A DNA stretch of 64,000 nt, from positions 41,565,166 through 41,629,165 of the forward strand of contig LS997565.1 of assembly GCA_000469685.2 (NCBI GenBank), read 5' to 3'. The notes beneath the pieces are model-generated. The model made no database searches. It was not told the DNA's origin and saw only the letters and a list, made by a program, of their open reading frames with translations. Positions 1-15,000 of this stretch are shown in pieces. Made by a program: the position numbers and the translations under genes. Numbering within the stretch: the first letter of the stretch is position 1; every line of letters begins with the position of its first letter. Origin of the DNA: Haemonchus contortus (lineage: Eukaryota > Nematoda > Chromadorea > Rhabditida > Trichostrongylidae).

Positions 1-3000
1 GTTCTGCCAACAGTGACAGTAACTAGTTCGTCACAGCCGTCTGTGAAGAAAGCTGTTGATTACTTCGACGAAGACGATGAGATGGAATCCCGAGGTAGTT
101 CTCTTGATTGTTCCATCAAACTCTAACCTTCATAAGGTATAGGCGAAATTCGATCGTTCCAGGACATTCTGCTTCGACGTCTTCCGGTCTCAGCACTCAT
201 AAGGACTCGTCACCATTCTTTGTCGATCATGAATCAGATTTGAAGAAAGGTTCGTCACCTTAAAACCCTACATGCTCTAGCCGAGTGCGAAGAGGCGCCA
301 GCTGATCAATATTTTTCAAGTTTCATTTTCTTTCTCAAGGCATTAATTATGGCAAGTTAATGGGGAAGATGGGAAGGGATCGAAAATTCGATTTTGCACT
401 AAAAAGAGATCCTGTCGTACGATCTGCTAATTGAATCGGAAAATCCCTATTAAGTCTAAGCAAGTCTCCCGTTTTGTCAGATTAGAATTGATTCGTTGCT
501 GCAGGCTGGGCTTTAGAAGAAGCGGGGAAGAAAGAAAGATCATCTGTGTTGGATAGCAATGTTGTACCCATCCAAATACTTCTGCAGTTCTTGGGAGAAT
601 TCCATACATGGCGCATTCCAAACATCAGTTATTCTCCCACTGATTTATTGCCCCTTCTTATAAACTGTAATCAATCCTTTGCTTGCGGGTAGTAGAAGCG
701 AATCGAAGAAAACTTGGTTTTGATTCTTCAGATGAACCTCGAACTTCAACACCTCCTTCGTCTGTTCCTCATGAATCATTGGGCAATTTGGGTAGTCCGA
801 TTGTCAGCGATTCTCATATAAATGAGACCTACATCGAAGAACACACGATAGATCTTGACGTATCGTTTGATAAGTGAGTTCAGCCTATCGTGCGGTTCTT
901 ATCATACTTTTTATTGATCATTAATCGTGATAAAGTAGTGTCCTTGAATTTTTGTCTGTTACAGACCATCCGATATGAACATCGGTAATTCAATGAAGGT
1001 TCTACAAGATAAACGAAGATCGAATGGAGGGGTGACGAAGACGATTACGCAACTTGATGATAATGAGGACGAGCCCACGACGGGTTCGGTACCTCATCGA
1101 GATTCGGTGGAGAAAAAGGTGAGGCAACTTCTGGATGACAGACAGCCCGAGTATATCGTTACTATCAAATACTTGAGAGAATACTTCCTTGAGAACGATC
1201 AAAAAGTCAGTTCTGTTGGAAGGAAATGTAGAAAAAAGCATTTTGTGATCCACCAATGCAGGGAAGTTGTGAAAAATTGCTGAGGTTTTCGCGAAATGGA
1301 CCCTCATCCTTTCTGGGGAGAACTTCGGGCGGCACCAGCTCACCTGGTCACGTCACAGCACACTAGCTTAGACATACTCAAAACCCCGTGATGTGAGAGA
1401 GCCCAGACGACACCACAAATTGCTGACTCATCTACCCAGACGCATTCGTTAGAAGAAGAGGTAATGATTGGAAAGGGCTATACAACTTTAAATAAGAGCG
1501 ACGCACTGTGTATCCTACACCATCCAGTTCTCTCTGCCTTCCCTTCCCCCACCCGCTTTTTCGCTCATCGCCCTGGTCGTTTTCCAAAAAGGTGTAAATG
1601 AATTTTCCCTCAAATTATGAGGCTGCCTAACTACATCTAGGTTCCTAAGCTCTCCGTCCAAACTTGTTGGCAAGGCCATGGGGAAGGCTGGAAAAGGTCG
1701 AGTCCGCAGGTATCGCTGCGGTCAAGCCGACAGGACCTGAGGACTCGATCCTACTTGGCGCTTATGAAAACAGTGCGGCGAGCCGTTCTCGTTGATTTCT
1801 TCTGGACTCTTTAACTTACACACATGGTTCTTTATTTCATTAGTTCCTTTCTCAACTCTTCATCATCCAATTTCTTCGTTTATCCAGCCCATGTCTGAAA
1901 AGAGAGAGAAAATACGCAAGCAGCTGCCTAATATGGACTCCATTCTGGGCACCTCTACAGAGTCTGATGCTGATCATCGCAAGCCGAAACCTCAACCGAA
2001 ACACGCTCCGTTACTTCACAAGTGAGTCTCCTTCTGAACGCTCCTGGTGCTGTGCATGCGCAACTCCATCCGAGTACTTATTTGTTTAGATTTTCATCAT
2101 CTGATGAAGAAATCGTACAAGCTCGTTTCGATGACGAGGATGAACCACCTGTTCCTCCCAGAAGGCGAAGCTATTTCGATGAGATAGGTAAGTGATACCA
2201 TCAAATCCGGCAATCTTTATCTAAAGTATTCTGTGACTGCATAAAACCCTTTTGGAACTTATTTTAGTGGCTGAAAGGAATGAAAAACTGTCTCCGTCTG
2301 AATTGGATAGCGACTGGAAGCGACCGAATCAGGTTGATAACAGTGAAACCATTCACAGCACGATGAGCTCACCACCTGGCACATCACAAGCGGAAGGTAT
2401 GAAACACTTCTCGATAGTCTTCTCGTAGGATTAGCAGCTTTTTGGGGGGAGGGGCCCCATAGCCCAGTCAAATGAAATCGTCTCCCTAGCGATGGAGTAG
2501 CATCTTTCTACTACCCTGAGCGGTGACACCCATTGCTTCCGGTTGATCTCCCTGCTGGCGGCTGTAGCCGACAAGTTTTTGCGTAGAGCCAGTAACTTTC
2601 CAAGTACTAGCTATTCCACGTTGAAGTCAACCGCATGGAATTTTGTGAAAAAAAAAGTCATGACGGAGCGCTGTTCATGAAGTATGTTAATTAGATTCTT
2701 CTCCAACACGAACGAAGGATGGCGCCGAGCTGAGTTATCCGGACGATACAGTCAGTGAGCGTGAAGATCTTGATCGAACTCATGTGGATGCGGTCGTGAT
2801 TACGGTATGTCACTTGTTGATTCTACCTAATTTGAATAGTTTTATTCTTAGATTTTCTATAACAAGGTCCTGCAGTTTCGTGAGCATTCGATATCTGGGT
2901 TCATTCGTCAGGCCGTAACCCATTTTATTTGCTTTCGTTGGATTTGACAGGCTCAGGAAAGGCCCACTATGCTCAGTGAAATCCGACGACCCATTCATTT

Positions 3001-6000
3001 GTTTGAGTTTTCTTTAGGAACCTGCTCGATACACTTTCCAAGGGAATGTACAACTTCGATATTTTCCTAACCAGAGCACGGAATTTTTCACAATTTTTTT
3101 CACCTAGTCCTGATTTTTATCGCGTATACTGCTGTAGGTACTGGTTGGTATTCGTGCAGAGTTCTCAAAAGGCGGGTTTATGAGCTGGGCGGAGTTTGTT
3201 CTGTGCAGATACTGATTGTGCCATAATCACTAGACGTAGATGTATTTTTCTCTCCCAGAAAGTTCTTTCTCAAGGCACCCTATGCAGACAATGAACCGGA
3301 CATGAATGACCTTTTCCAATGATTAGGGAACTTGATTCTTGAGCTCATCATCGTGTAGGAGATCGATTTTCAGAAAAATCACCCGGAACACCGAAAATCT
3401 GCTCCCGAGTTGACGGAAGACGAAACACCAATAGAAGCCGCTTTCGTAGATGCGATATTGGACCGTCGACGAAGTAGTGTACCCCCGATTGCTGATGGTA
3501 TCCTATCCCCACCGACCCCACCAGCAGTCACTCCATCGTCTACTACTGTGAGACAAGGTAAAAAAAGCTCAACCTTTTTTTTGTAACTGATTGAAGTCTT
3601 ACAGGTTGCACTAATGTTTTTTTAATACTGGCTGAAGTTTTACAGGTTGTACTAATGTTTTTTCTTTAAGATTCGCCCCAATTTGAACGACGGAATTCAC
3701 TTTTACCTAACCGAATCAGTGGACGACAATCGACTCGAAGTATGCGTGGAAAGAGGAAGGTCAGCTGTGGATTTTTGAATTTTACTCTATAACCTGAGCT
3801 GTCATCATGCTTCATTTATTTAGACAAGAGCTGTACCGGAGTTCTATGATCACTCTCGCCATCCGAGCATCCGTCTCAAGGCCCCAAGCGCCAAAAAGGT
3901 GATTTTCAAGAGCTCCTAGACCTGTGGTGTTCGCTATATCGTTTTCACTGCTTACGGTTGGGCCTCTGACAAAAATTCAGTTCATTTTGTTCAGAAGAAG
4001 ATGACTTTAAGTCGTGTGGAACAAGCAGATGTTCAAGTAGAACTGCTCAATGGTCAGCGTATTGAGGTCAGTCACGCATCACGTAAATACGTTCTATATA
4101 CAGCCAAGAATTGATAAGGGCGAGAAGGAATTGAAAGAATTCATTTTGCAGTCTGTCTAGTCAACTGATAAGCCTGTTCATTGTTTCCATACGTAGAAAT
4201 GAAACAGAAATGGAAGCTGTGTGGTAAAAACTAAGCATTCTCATCGATTCATGAGATGAGCTATGTGGTGATCGTTAACTTCTCCTCATCGCTGTACAGA
4301 GGTTTTCATGTCTCATAGAGGCAAGGAAATGAGTCGGACGGACGCTCATGGGGTAACGGTGGAGCTATACTTCAGGGACCTTCCTATTTGGTCGCAAATT
4401 GTTTACCTAGGCACGATGGTATCACCTCTCTAGATAATAATTTCCTGTTACGGGGTTACAAACTCTTAAGACACCCATGGTTCTTCTAATACCCCTGTAA
4501 CTAAATTATTTAATACTTGACACAGGTTTGGTGGTGGCATCGACTCATGAAGTAGTCACGACGCGTCCGCACGCATCACATGCTGGCTGTTTTTGACCCC
4601 TGTTGAAGGGATGCTCGACCTTGAAGCACTTAAACTCCGAAAGAATTGAAAATATTAAGGGGAACGGTTAATGAAGTGACTTCAGTGAAACAAGACATCC
4701 AAGAAAAAATACTGCGGCTGATGAAAGGTGGCTCACAGTGACGACCTTCAGCTAACGTTGAATTCGGGTTTTTCGGATGTTCCGGGTAGTCGCAATATCC
4801 ATCGGCTGACTCCCAACTACCAGATGGTATGACCGTCTGGGTTACGGATCTCCCCGATGGGGTAAAAGGAATTCTGGCCCACCTGTGTGATCAAGAGCAA
4901 TCCTACAACGTTAGCAACTGTGCCGCATTAACCTTCAAAATCTAAGGATTCTTATTAGGAATTAAATTGTGCTCCTTTTCAGGTATCCTGTCGAACAGAT
5001 ACGATAGCTCGTGATATCTTCTCACTGGTCGTCCAACATATGAACATCAACGAGCATGTATTTTTCGGCCTGAGCTTCATGAAAGGTGAGAAGATTCAGT
5101 GAATTCCCATTAACATTTATTCTCTGATTAGTTGACAAACATGATCTTTTTAATAAATAAAGTTTTTTTTTTTCAGATGGCGAACACTTTTTCCTCGAAG
5201 ATCATCAACGCCTCGAAAAATTCGCACCAAATGGATGGAAAAACGCGCATAAAAATGGGCTTCGAACGAATTTCGTTCTCTATTTGCGATTTCGTTTCTA
5301 TCCTCAAGTGCTCGATTTCATAAAGTGAGATCAACATCTACTACTTTACTTGACTACTTGTTTACTTGTTTATCTGACGCGACAATATGTATAGGAGGTA
5401 GCCCCGAACTGACAGGGACCTCACGGTGAAGTACTATGCGACAGATGCAAAGTTCCATACACCCACCTACCCCCAGTCCGTCATGTGCACGACGCATCGA
5501 AAAGGTTTTGGGCAAGCCCGCAGGTGGGAGGGAGGGTTACCACTTGGACCGTACATACGTCTCACGAGGTGTACTAACCGGAGTCGGTGTTGGGCTTCTG
5601 AGCTCTCGTGCTGATTACAGGGACCAAGCAGTTTCTTGTCCTTTCCTGCCTCCCCTTTTCAGTTGGAAGCGATCGCGAGCTTTTTCTGGCTTTTACTAAT
5701 AGCTTGAAGCCTAATAGATTTCGCTTCATCGTCTCTTCTATTGTTCCTGGTTATTGCTAATTTTATTCGTAAATTATTCAGAACCGATGTGACAATGCAT
5801 GAATTATATCTACAAGTGCGTCATGATGTAATCGAAGAACGAATACAACCACGACGAGATGCAGCCTACGAATTGGCCGCACTGGCATTGCAGGCTGAAT
5901 TCGGCAATCGACCCCCACCGGTCATCGTTGACTACTTTGACAATCAACACTACCTTCCTCATGTAGGTTCTAAACGTTGTACGTCTTTCATAAAGTGTTG

Positions 6001-9000
6001 AAAAAGGCGAAAGCAGAAACTATCGCAATGGGGTGGGTAAAGAAGCGTTACTGCCGCAGCTACTACTTACAGTACATAGTAGTTCAAGCTGAAACCCATT
6101 TCGCCAGCGATAGAAAAGACCACGTTTTCCTTCGACGTGAAATTCATTCTTTTACTTACCACTCCACGTACATTTACTCCTCCTGAATAGGTAGAAATAC
6201 GAAAAGGAGTACTGTAAAAAGAAACTGGAGAGAAGAGTGATCCCCGACGAGCTGAAAAATTTGCTGGTTTGGCAATTGTCCCACCCTCCATGACATATTA
6301 TCCAAATTCCCGTCGTATCCTACCTGACTCGATCTGGCTCGTGCCTCGAGTACCACCTTAGGGCGCTAACTCTGAGGCACTTTATTTAGCCTTTGCGACT
6401 TTTTCGATGGCCGATCGAAATCGGTTGCATGGCGCATTCCAAAACTGGGGCAACATTTGATAGTTCATTCTTTTATATGCGATTATCGACGAGTTTGTCT
6501 TTTCTAGCGCTACTGTTCAATGGACGATCCGAAACATCTCCAAGCGGTTCTTGCCGAAATGCATGGACATTATTCGGGAACGAAACCGTCCATAGCCGAA
6601 CACAAATTCATTCAGGTATTCTTTTCATGTGTATCATGAATACGGTCTACCACAACATCTAGAAAGTGCATTCCTGGAACCTTGCAATTCTAAGTGTCGT
6701 TCTCTGTCGGTCAATCCCAGGAAGACAGTGTAGTAACTGTATACCTACATACACCCTACGATTGTAGGCCCCAATCAAATGTGGTTCGTTCCAGAGGAAT
6801 GGATCGACATCAACAATTATTGTCATTCCCAATTTCATTTTCGTTTTCACCATAACATGTGTAGGGGCAAGGGCGAATCCATAGAGTACCAAAGGAGAGC
6901 GCGCTGCTTCCTTCCCCCACACACGAACATACGATTTCTGACAAGTAGCATAATTTGTAGAGTAAGCACAGGGCATAACAGCGAGGACACCGATTGGTTG
7001 GAACCCGGTAGAGGAAGCTGTATCATTTTGGAATCGATTATCGATTGATTACTTCCTCCCCTTCTACTTGCTTCATCTCGACTTACATCTGGCTCATTTC
7101 ATGACTGGTTTCTGGATTTGACGCGTCTACTAGTAATAATATGTGACTAAATAAACAAATAAATGAACAAATAATTTTGGCTCCGTAAAGTGGGTTTTGC
7201 GTAGATTATAGCGTGACGAAAAACGAAGTAGTAGTGAATATCTACACATTAATGTGAATGTTCAAGATTTGCCAACGGCATCGCGATTTTGGTGCTCATC
7301 TTCACCGAATTTTCCGAAGCAAACCGACAGGTATCCATGGAGCAGCTCCGTTCGATCCCGACACGGGAGCAGCTCTTTGGATTGCCATCATGCCACGAGG
7401 CATTGGGATTTATGAAGAACAGGTTGGTGTTTCCTTGGTGATTCTTCCTTATGACATGAGCGAACTCAGTTATAATTCGTACCTCAGGGTTCGATGAGGG
7501 AACTATTGGCTGAGCATTTGTGGCATAACACACAAACACTACAGTTTGACAGAAAGAGGTGAATTTGAGCCTTATTCGAATTTGGGGAACGTTTTTCGCT
7601 ACTTTTTATGATTCTAAAATTAAATTATTGAAGTATAGGTTCGCAATCATCGCAGTGGAAGGTAACCAACAGACGGAATCCACTTTCTTCACGGATCATC
7701 ACGCGAAGTGAGTAGCCTTCCCAACAATTCACTGTTTTTTTTGTACTCTATGGTCACCAGCTGGTTAATAACATTTCCACTCATATTGTGTCGGTAGCGA
7801 AGCAGCTTCTGTATTGTGCTAGCTGCTGTAGTCGGTAGAGTAGGATAGTGTCCAGAGGGTTGAGCCATGGAATTCAATTGCATAGCACACTTCAGCGCTT
7901 TTAACTTAGTTTCCTGAAATTTCTTGCTTATGGGGATTAGTTTTGTAAATGTACAGCTCTTCACCATTTGCCTTATACTCTGGTTTGGTTCAGAATACAA
8001 TGAGAACAGTTAGCAGCCAATCCTTTTCATACTATGACTTGTGTTTAGACGATGTTCTAGTCAACGTTTCTGCTCATATACAGTAGCGCTTAAAAGTCCT
8101 CGGTGAAATGCTATGACGCTTTTTCGTTCATAACTTTTTTGTTAGTAGACCAAATCGCGCGAAATTCGGATATGTTTGAATGGAGTATATTTCACCCTAC
8201 CCAACACTATTTGACTGCAAAGCTGCCATATCCACAGATAGAGCAAGGTGTTTGTTGCGGTAGCAGATTTTGCTAAAAGTAAAGTTGTTGACGTCTGCAC
8301 TTATTCGAACCTTTTGTGTGATTTCCTATCTATCGTGTTCGGCGTTACCGCTCGTACACTTTAGACATGACAAAAGGAAAGAGATTCTAGAAGGACCATG
8401 ATCTGTCTGTCGATTTTATTTTCATGCCCTCTGGAATATCTGGAACATGATCAGATTGTAGGTTAATAGATTGTAGGTTAATAGTGGTAAATATTCACAA
8501 TACACCCACGCTCCAAATATAGATATTTCGCATTATTAGATCCAGTAGGAAAGGAGTTACGACTGAAAAGTACGGCTGAAGAACCATTCACCGAAGACTT
8601 TTGAGCGTTACTGTACATGGCTTCCCATTTGGAAGACGCTTTTTGAAATAAGAATACCTGCTGAGCTGGTAGTAGTATGAACTTTTTCAATAAGTAAGTA
8701 TGAGTAATGCACATAGTATACAGTACCTTCTACCTCCCCCCCCCCCCCCCCCCCCTTGCCACCTCCTGTTCTGGTGAACGATACTGTACACTAACTCGAT
8801 AAGTCTCTCGATTTGAACAACTGCAACCTTATGTGCTTCAATTCTTTCCTGTTCCCTTCTCCTTTAATCTTTTCTCCTCTCTTCCTCTTCTCTCTCTTCT
8901 AATTCTCGTTTTCTTTTCCTTTCAGCTCCTGATTTTTCCTGAAAATTTGATGAATCTGTGCCTTTGGCTATGTGAAATATCGTTCTTCAATAGGAAAACT

Positions 9001-12000
9001 ACGGTAGTCTTTTCAGAAGCGCATATTTCGTAAAATTCGCCGCTTCACAGCATCGTTTTATGATGCGAATGCGTCAATGGAAATCGACGTTACGTGTTGA
9101 GAATTCAATTCAAGCGATGCCAGACGTCTGTGTAGAAGGTCGTGAACCTCCACCGCCTATACAACATGTATCTGGTAGGTAGTTATCATTTGGGATTGAA
9201 GGTTTGGAGCTGATCTCAGACGATTACTGTATGGGAGAATACTGGATTTCGAATATGTTCCTAGAGGGGAACCGTCGGTTTTGAAGCTGAACAGGATTTA
9301 AGTTTGTTCCCTCTATTCTGATGAAAATCCGCACAGAACCGTTTGTAAAAGCGGGCTCACATTTTTCTGATGCGGTAAATCCAGCATGTTTTTAGCAACG
9401 TTTCATACGGAGTGAATAAGGAATTAGTAGGCTTCAGCCATTCTGTGAATCTTGAAGAAGCTGTTCCTTTGTTAGACTAAAGGATTTATCGAGGTTGTAT
9501 ACCAGTGTTCTAATTGACCGTGAAGACGCGCCGCAAACGCGCGCCTTCATTCCATGAACAGCTCAGGCTCGAAAAAGTTCCGAAAGACCGTCATGAGTTG
9601 GTAAAATCCACAACCCATTCAACTTGTTTTTTGAAGGATCTCCTCCTTCACGAATGAATGGACCCTTTCTGTCGCCTGTTGCCGAAAACGAGCTTGTCTA
9701 GACAATCTTGATCGGATACTGTAAGTGGGAGTGAAATAATGCACGTATGGGCGTTGCTCCATCCCCATCGTCGCTTGGCCATCGTTTTCTTCATTCAATT
9801 TTTGGAACTTTTTGTTGTTAACTCCCTTTCCACACTTCCAAAGCGTTCTTTTTTGAATCGCCGCACTGAGATTTTCAATGGTATACAACCTCATGATCAG
9901 CCTAGATTACTGAATAGTCAGTAAATTTCTCAAAATGCCTCTATAGTGATTTGAAGTGAACGTTCTAGTGTTAGTATGTGGTTTGTGTCGTGTTGTAGTG
10001 GATGATTCGATGGACGAAGAACGTTCTCCATTGGAAGCCGCTGAGACGATGTTTGCCAAAATGCCGACGGCTTCTGTCGTCGCTGCCACGGCGGCCACCA
10101 CTGTGGCACCATCCCCAAAAATTGGCAATCGACCGCAAACGTTGGACGTTTCGACACCCAGGGAACGTACTACGAGTGAGAAGAATAATAACCAGGATGC
10201 CATGAATCGTAAGTTCCTTCTATCCGATCTTTCGACGTTCCTTGTGCGTCTGCTAGTCGTGGTGGTTTGCCATTGCTTGAATGTGACCGTTCCATCAAGT
10301 TCTGCCAGCCTAATAGTCGAGCAAAATATGTTTTGCTGTTTAATGGGTTTGTTTTCAACTTTCTTATTCTGTAAGTATTTTTTATTATGAGATTGTTGGT
10401 AGGCTGTTGTGAGTAAATCGGACAGTCCGATAGGAAGCCCGGCCTAATAACGGAACTGGCATTCTGCTTGTCAGCTTATGATAGGCTAACCCCTGATCTG
10501 CTTTGGGTTCAGTCCTGGGAAGCATGAATGTCTAGGTCACCCTCTTCTGCTTCCACACCTCCAAGCAATATTTGGCTTTGATCCGCTCAAGTATGGTGGT
10601 TAACTGAAAAAAAATATGGCATCTTTTCGAACCTAATGTCACACCTCGAAGAAAATTACGCTGCCAAGCAGGCTCATAGGCAAAGAAGTAGGAATATAAA
10701 GTAGGATGAATCAGTTGAATAGGGTTGAGAAGGAAATGGGAGTGGGCATCGGTAGCAGAATTTACCAAATGGATGAAGCCTGTGAGGGATCTCACCAGTG
10801 CGTTCTTTGAGAGCTCCCAAGTAGCTCTGTAACCAACAAATGCCGAATCGTGGGCAAATGCTTTTCTTTAGATGGGTATTGAATCCATAATCGTGCTTTC
10901 TGCACACCAACCATTATTCATAACGCCAGACCCCTTCCATCTCCCTTCAGCAACTCCAAAAGGATAACGTACCACGACGTCTTCTAAGGGCTTATTACTA
11001 AGAAACTTGTACACAGGGACTCAATGCAGTCGTCCATTAAGAACTACCATAACATCATGCCTTTGGTCAGATTCCGCCACGGAACGATTCGAAATGGTGT
11101 CGAGGGGCGACTCATCAGATGGAGATCTCCCAGGAATGCGATTTATTGTCCATCTCGTCAAGGTCTGTCCACAAACCAGTTACAATTTTTCCGAGGGTTT
11201 CCTACAATAGGTCTATTTTAAGGATCCGTCAAGTGGACTTGGCCTTACATTGGTTGACGGTAACCTGAACGGCGTCAAGGGTGTCTATGTGAAGTCTGTG
11301 GCTGAAAATGGAGCTGGAATGCGAGCAGTAGGTTTTTTGCCGTAGAATAAACATACTTTATTTGGCATTTATTATTTTTATTTCTTATTAGAAAATGATT
11401 CTCGACGGATCAAAAATCGCGTTCTCAAACCTTTAGCCGAGGGCATCAATAAAGTGAGCCAGGGAAGGACGAGGGGTTTAGTGGGCATCCACCGAGAATG
11501 GTGCTAGACAAACTGACTGCTTTTATAGTCCACGATTTGGCGAGCGACTAGTCGCCGATCTTTCGCGAGATAGGTCCGCGATCAGTCGCGTGGTTGTGCG
11601 ACTGGACTATGAAAGCAGCCACTGGGCGTCCCTGGTTGATTGACTCTTCGAGGTTCATTCCGAAATATCTCGCCAACAAACCCAGCAGTTCAGTTAACTC
11701 TTTGGATATGCCGAGTGCTCCTCCAGTGCTTCTTCTCGCTACTTTCTCTTCATAATTTTCAATAAGCTTGTTGAAATTTCAATTTTTGTTTTTGGATCTG
11801 ATCTGATTGTTCGCCCACTAGTCTTACGTTATAGGGTCTATGTGTGGGTGATCGTTTGTTGGGTGTCGATGGTGCCTCACTAGAGGGCGGTGATCGACAT
11901 CGTGCAGTGGAACTCGTCCGACAGGCCGGTGATACAGTTTGTATGGAAATCGCCCGATTAGACGGAGTGGTACGTCATGAAAAATGTGAGTTGCTGTGTT

Positions 12001-15000
12001 TGAAAAATGAAAATGGTTGATGCTTAGAGTTGAGTCGGACCGGCTTCAGTAGTGCATGCGTCTGAAGATGATAATTGATTTTACGCGTCTATGAGATACA
12101 TGCGGTAGATGGTGTGGTCACTTTGTGGGGTATTTGCGATCAAAATTTTCTGCCTATTCTGTGTTTGTGACCGATTTTGTGCGTGTTAGTGAAGCTTTCG
12201 ATTTGATGCTTAGCTTTCGCCTTTTTGTGGTCGTTTGTGGTTTGCATGTGTTCATCATGGTGATTTGTGTTTGTAGCTCAACGTAGTAGTGACAATACTG
12301 TGAAGAAGACCGGTGCCAACAGCGGATCGGCTGGAGTGATTACTGTAACGCCACCGAAAGGTTCTTTTCTTTCAGAGTTTCTTTAGTTGCATGATCTCCT
12401 ATATGCGATGATTAGCTTGGAACTTATATGATAGGGGTATGACTGAAAACGGATTCAGGTGTGTCCCGTACACCGCCGGCTCCACGACGTGCTGCAAATC
12501 GACGACAACGGGCTGTTTCTGATTTTGGTGCCATTGGTGATACATTGCCAGCTCTCGACAGCGATAATGTGATCAATATCAAAGCGATTTCTGGGTGAGT
12601 TTCCGTTTTGCGGAGCTTTCGTAGTCTAAGGGGAAAGGCGGCAGCCACGTTGGTCTGGATTCTTGAACCAGAAAAGGAGAAGGGTTTCACGTTACAAAAT
12701 TATTCGCATAATTTTGTTTTTCGAATAAATGATGAAGTTTTTGGGTGTTAATCATCGCCCCGGTTTGACTCCCATTCAGAATCGTAGTGGCGTAATGAAT
12801 GCGTGTGTGCCCATACAGTAAGTTGCGGTGGCCAGCCCTTCCAGTTAGTGCTTTTAACCTCCCAGACAGTCTGGTGTCAATTCACTGACCCCGGAGGGAT
12901 GAAAGGCTTTCAAGGCTGGCTTATGCGGGTATCGGTCCGGGATTCGAACCCATGACCATGCGTGTATGAAGGGCGCCACTCGTCATTACACCACCTCAAA
13001 ACAATGGACGTTCCGATAGTAAATTATTTGGGGGACCCGACAGCCTGATTTACGGTGGAAATGTATTTTTCACACTAGCAGTTTACTAAGAAATATTCAA
13101 TAACGATTTTTCAATCGACTAGGGTGGTCGGATAATGGCGACTTGATCGCTCAAAAACTGCTTAGGATCTTGAAATATTAGGTTTACCTCAGCTATAACA
13201 CCTTGTCCTAGGATTTGATCAAACCACTGTGTATTACAAATTCTTCACTGGTACTAGGTAGAACACAGAAAATCCTGTCTGTACTTGATTAGGTCCAATC
13301 ATAGGCCCACAAAAATATTTTTTGGCTGCGGTTTTGGGTTTATAGAACATTATTTATCTCGTTCAGATTACACCTGGATGAGTCGGATGAGGAACAAGGT
13401 GAATATCGACTGCCAACTACTTCGATGTATTCATTTGAACACCAATATGATGATGAAAGTCCAACATCTCCCACAGCAAAGGTAACAAAATTAACTCTTT
13501 CTCAACTTCAACAAAAAAATTCCCCCCTGCTTAAGTCTATCACTTTCAAGACTATTAAGTTGACTCCTCTTGAGAGTTTATAAAAATTAACGAAATAGTG
13601 GTAAGTGATTGTTTCTTTGATGAATGTGAATGAAGATGTTGCAAGGAATGGTCAATTGCCCTTTGTCTTGCACCAATTCTCATCCAGAGAAATTCACTCC
13701 ATTTAACTCCTACATGTTCTAGACACCAGAGGATTCGCAACCCTCTCGACACATGGCTCCATCAGCAGACGGAAGACGGAAATACCGATATGCGAGGTAT
13801 GTAGCCTTTTTTCATTAATTTGGACAGGGTTGGTTCAGTGGTAACGAGTTCATCATAAAATGAAAGGTCATTGAGAAAGATTGCTCGGGCCACTATAGCA
13901 TACAGTTAAGGACTCACGGAAAAGTTACAGCTGCTTACAAAGGAAAAGTGAGAAGAAAAGTTAATTACGACGTTCTAGTATATGTAAGAACGGATTAGCC
14001 GCATCCTTAATACATTGAATGGGGGCGAAATACAATCACTGAGACACCTTTGACCCTTCTAATCACTTTGGCTACATGTTCGAAATTTGTGTGCATGGCG
14101 TATATGGGTTCACTAGAGGCATTCTTCTGAATACGTCGATCTGAAACCACTAACGCGATTGTCGTTTTTATGTACCTGTAAAGTTACAGAGGTAGAGAAG
14201 TTAGCCATTCCTTATCAGACGGTTGGCCTCAACAGGATTGCCATTGAGAGTAATGATGGGTATTCTCGATAGAACAAGCTCCTGAAACCTTTTCCAAAAT
14301 ACTGGATTGGTTGGCATGGAATGCAAGAATAAATATTCAAACGCCGCTCAGCTTTGTTGGGGTAGTTTCCACGTGACGACTTTTTTCAAGACTCATAGGA
14401 TTTTTTGATTACTTCGCATTTTGATTATGTTGAACGGCTCGAAAGTTAAGGATATGCTTTTCACGATATACAGGATTTCAGGGTGGAGTCATTGTGTTAG
14501 GCTACTCCTACCCTAATTTGGAAATTGTTTTGACTTTAATAATTCCAGAAAATCCAACTTGGAATGGACAGATGAGCTAGAGGAACTTGGTGAGGAGGCC
14601 GAGGTCGAGGATGACATCATAAATGTAAGTGATTGTAGCATGAGAGCTGGTATTCAAATTTTCACCTCTGTTGCTTATTTCTGAGAATTAAACAACCCAT
14701 TATCAGGTGAAGCTGGAACGTAACTCAGTTGGCTCATTGGGTGTACAGATCGCGTCTGTAGGTGGACGAGTTTGCATCAAACAGTTGACCGCTGAACCAG
14801 CAGCTGGTCATCCAGATATTCATGTCGGTGACGCTCTAGTCTATGTGAGTTCTGTTCGTTGAAGTAGGTACCACAACCTAGAGATCTCTGGAGTGTTCTC
14901 CTCTCTATTCAGGGGAATGAGCATTTTTCAGGTGAACGGTGAGCCGGTGACGAACAAATCGCATCAAGAAGTGGTTTCAATGTTGCGTAGCGGAGGTAAT

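Noticed and set aside
5426..5699. 62- and 87-codon frames in the FERM-PDZ gene
   Set aside because: They fall within the intron between FERM exons 5177-5324 and 5782-5962, whose junction is in phase without them.
12800..12997. Isolated tRNA gene suggested by GGGATTCGAACCC
   Set aside because: The same head and body recur in many copies, so it is a tRNA-derived SINE and not a single tRNA gene.
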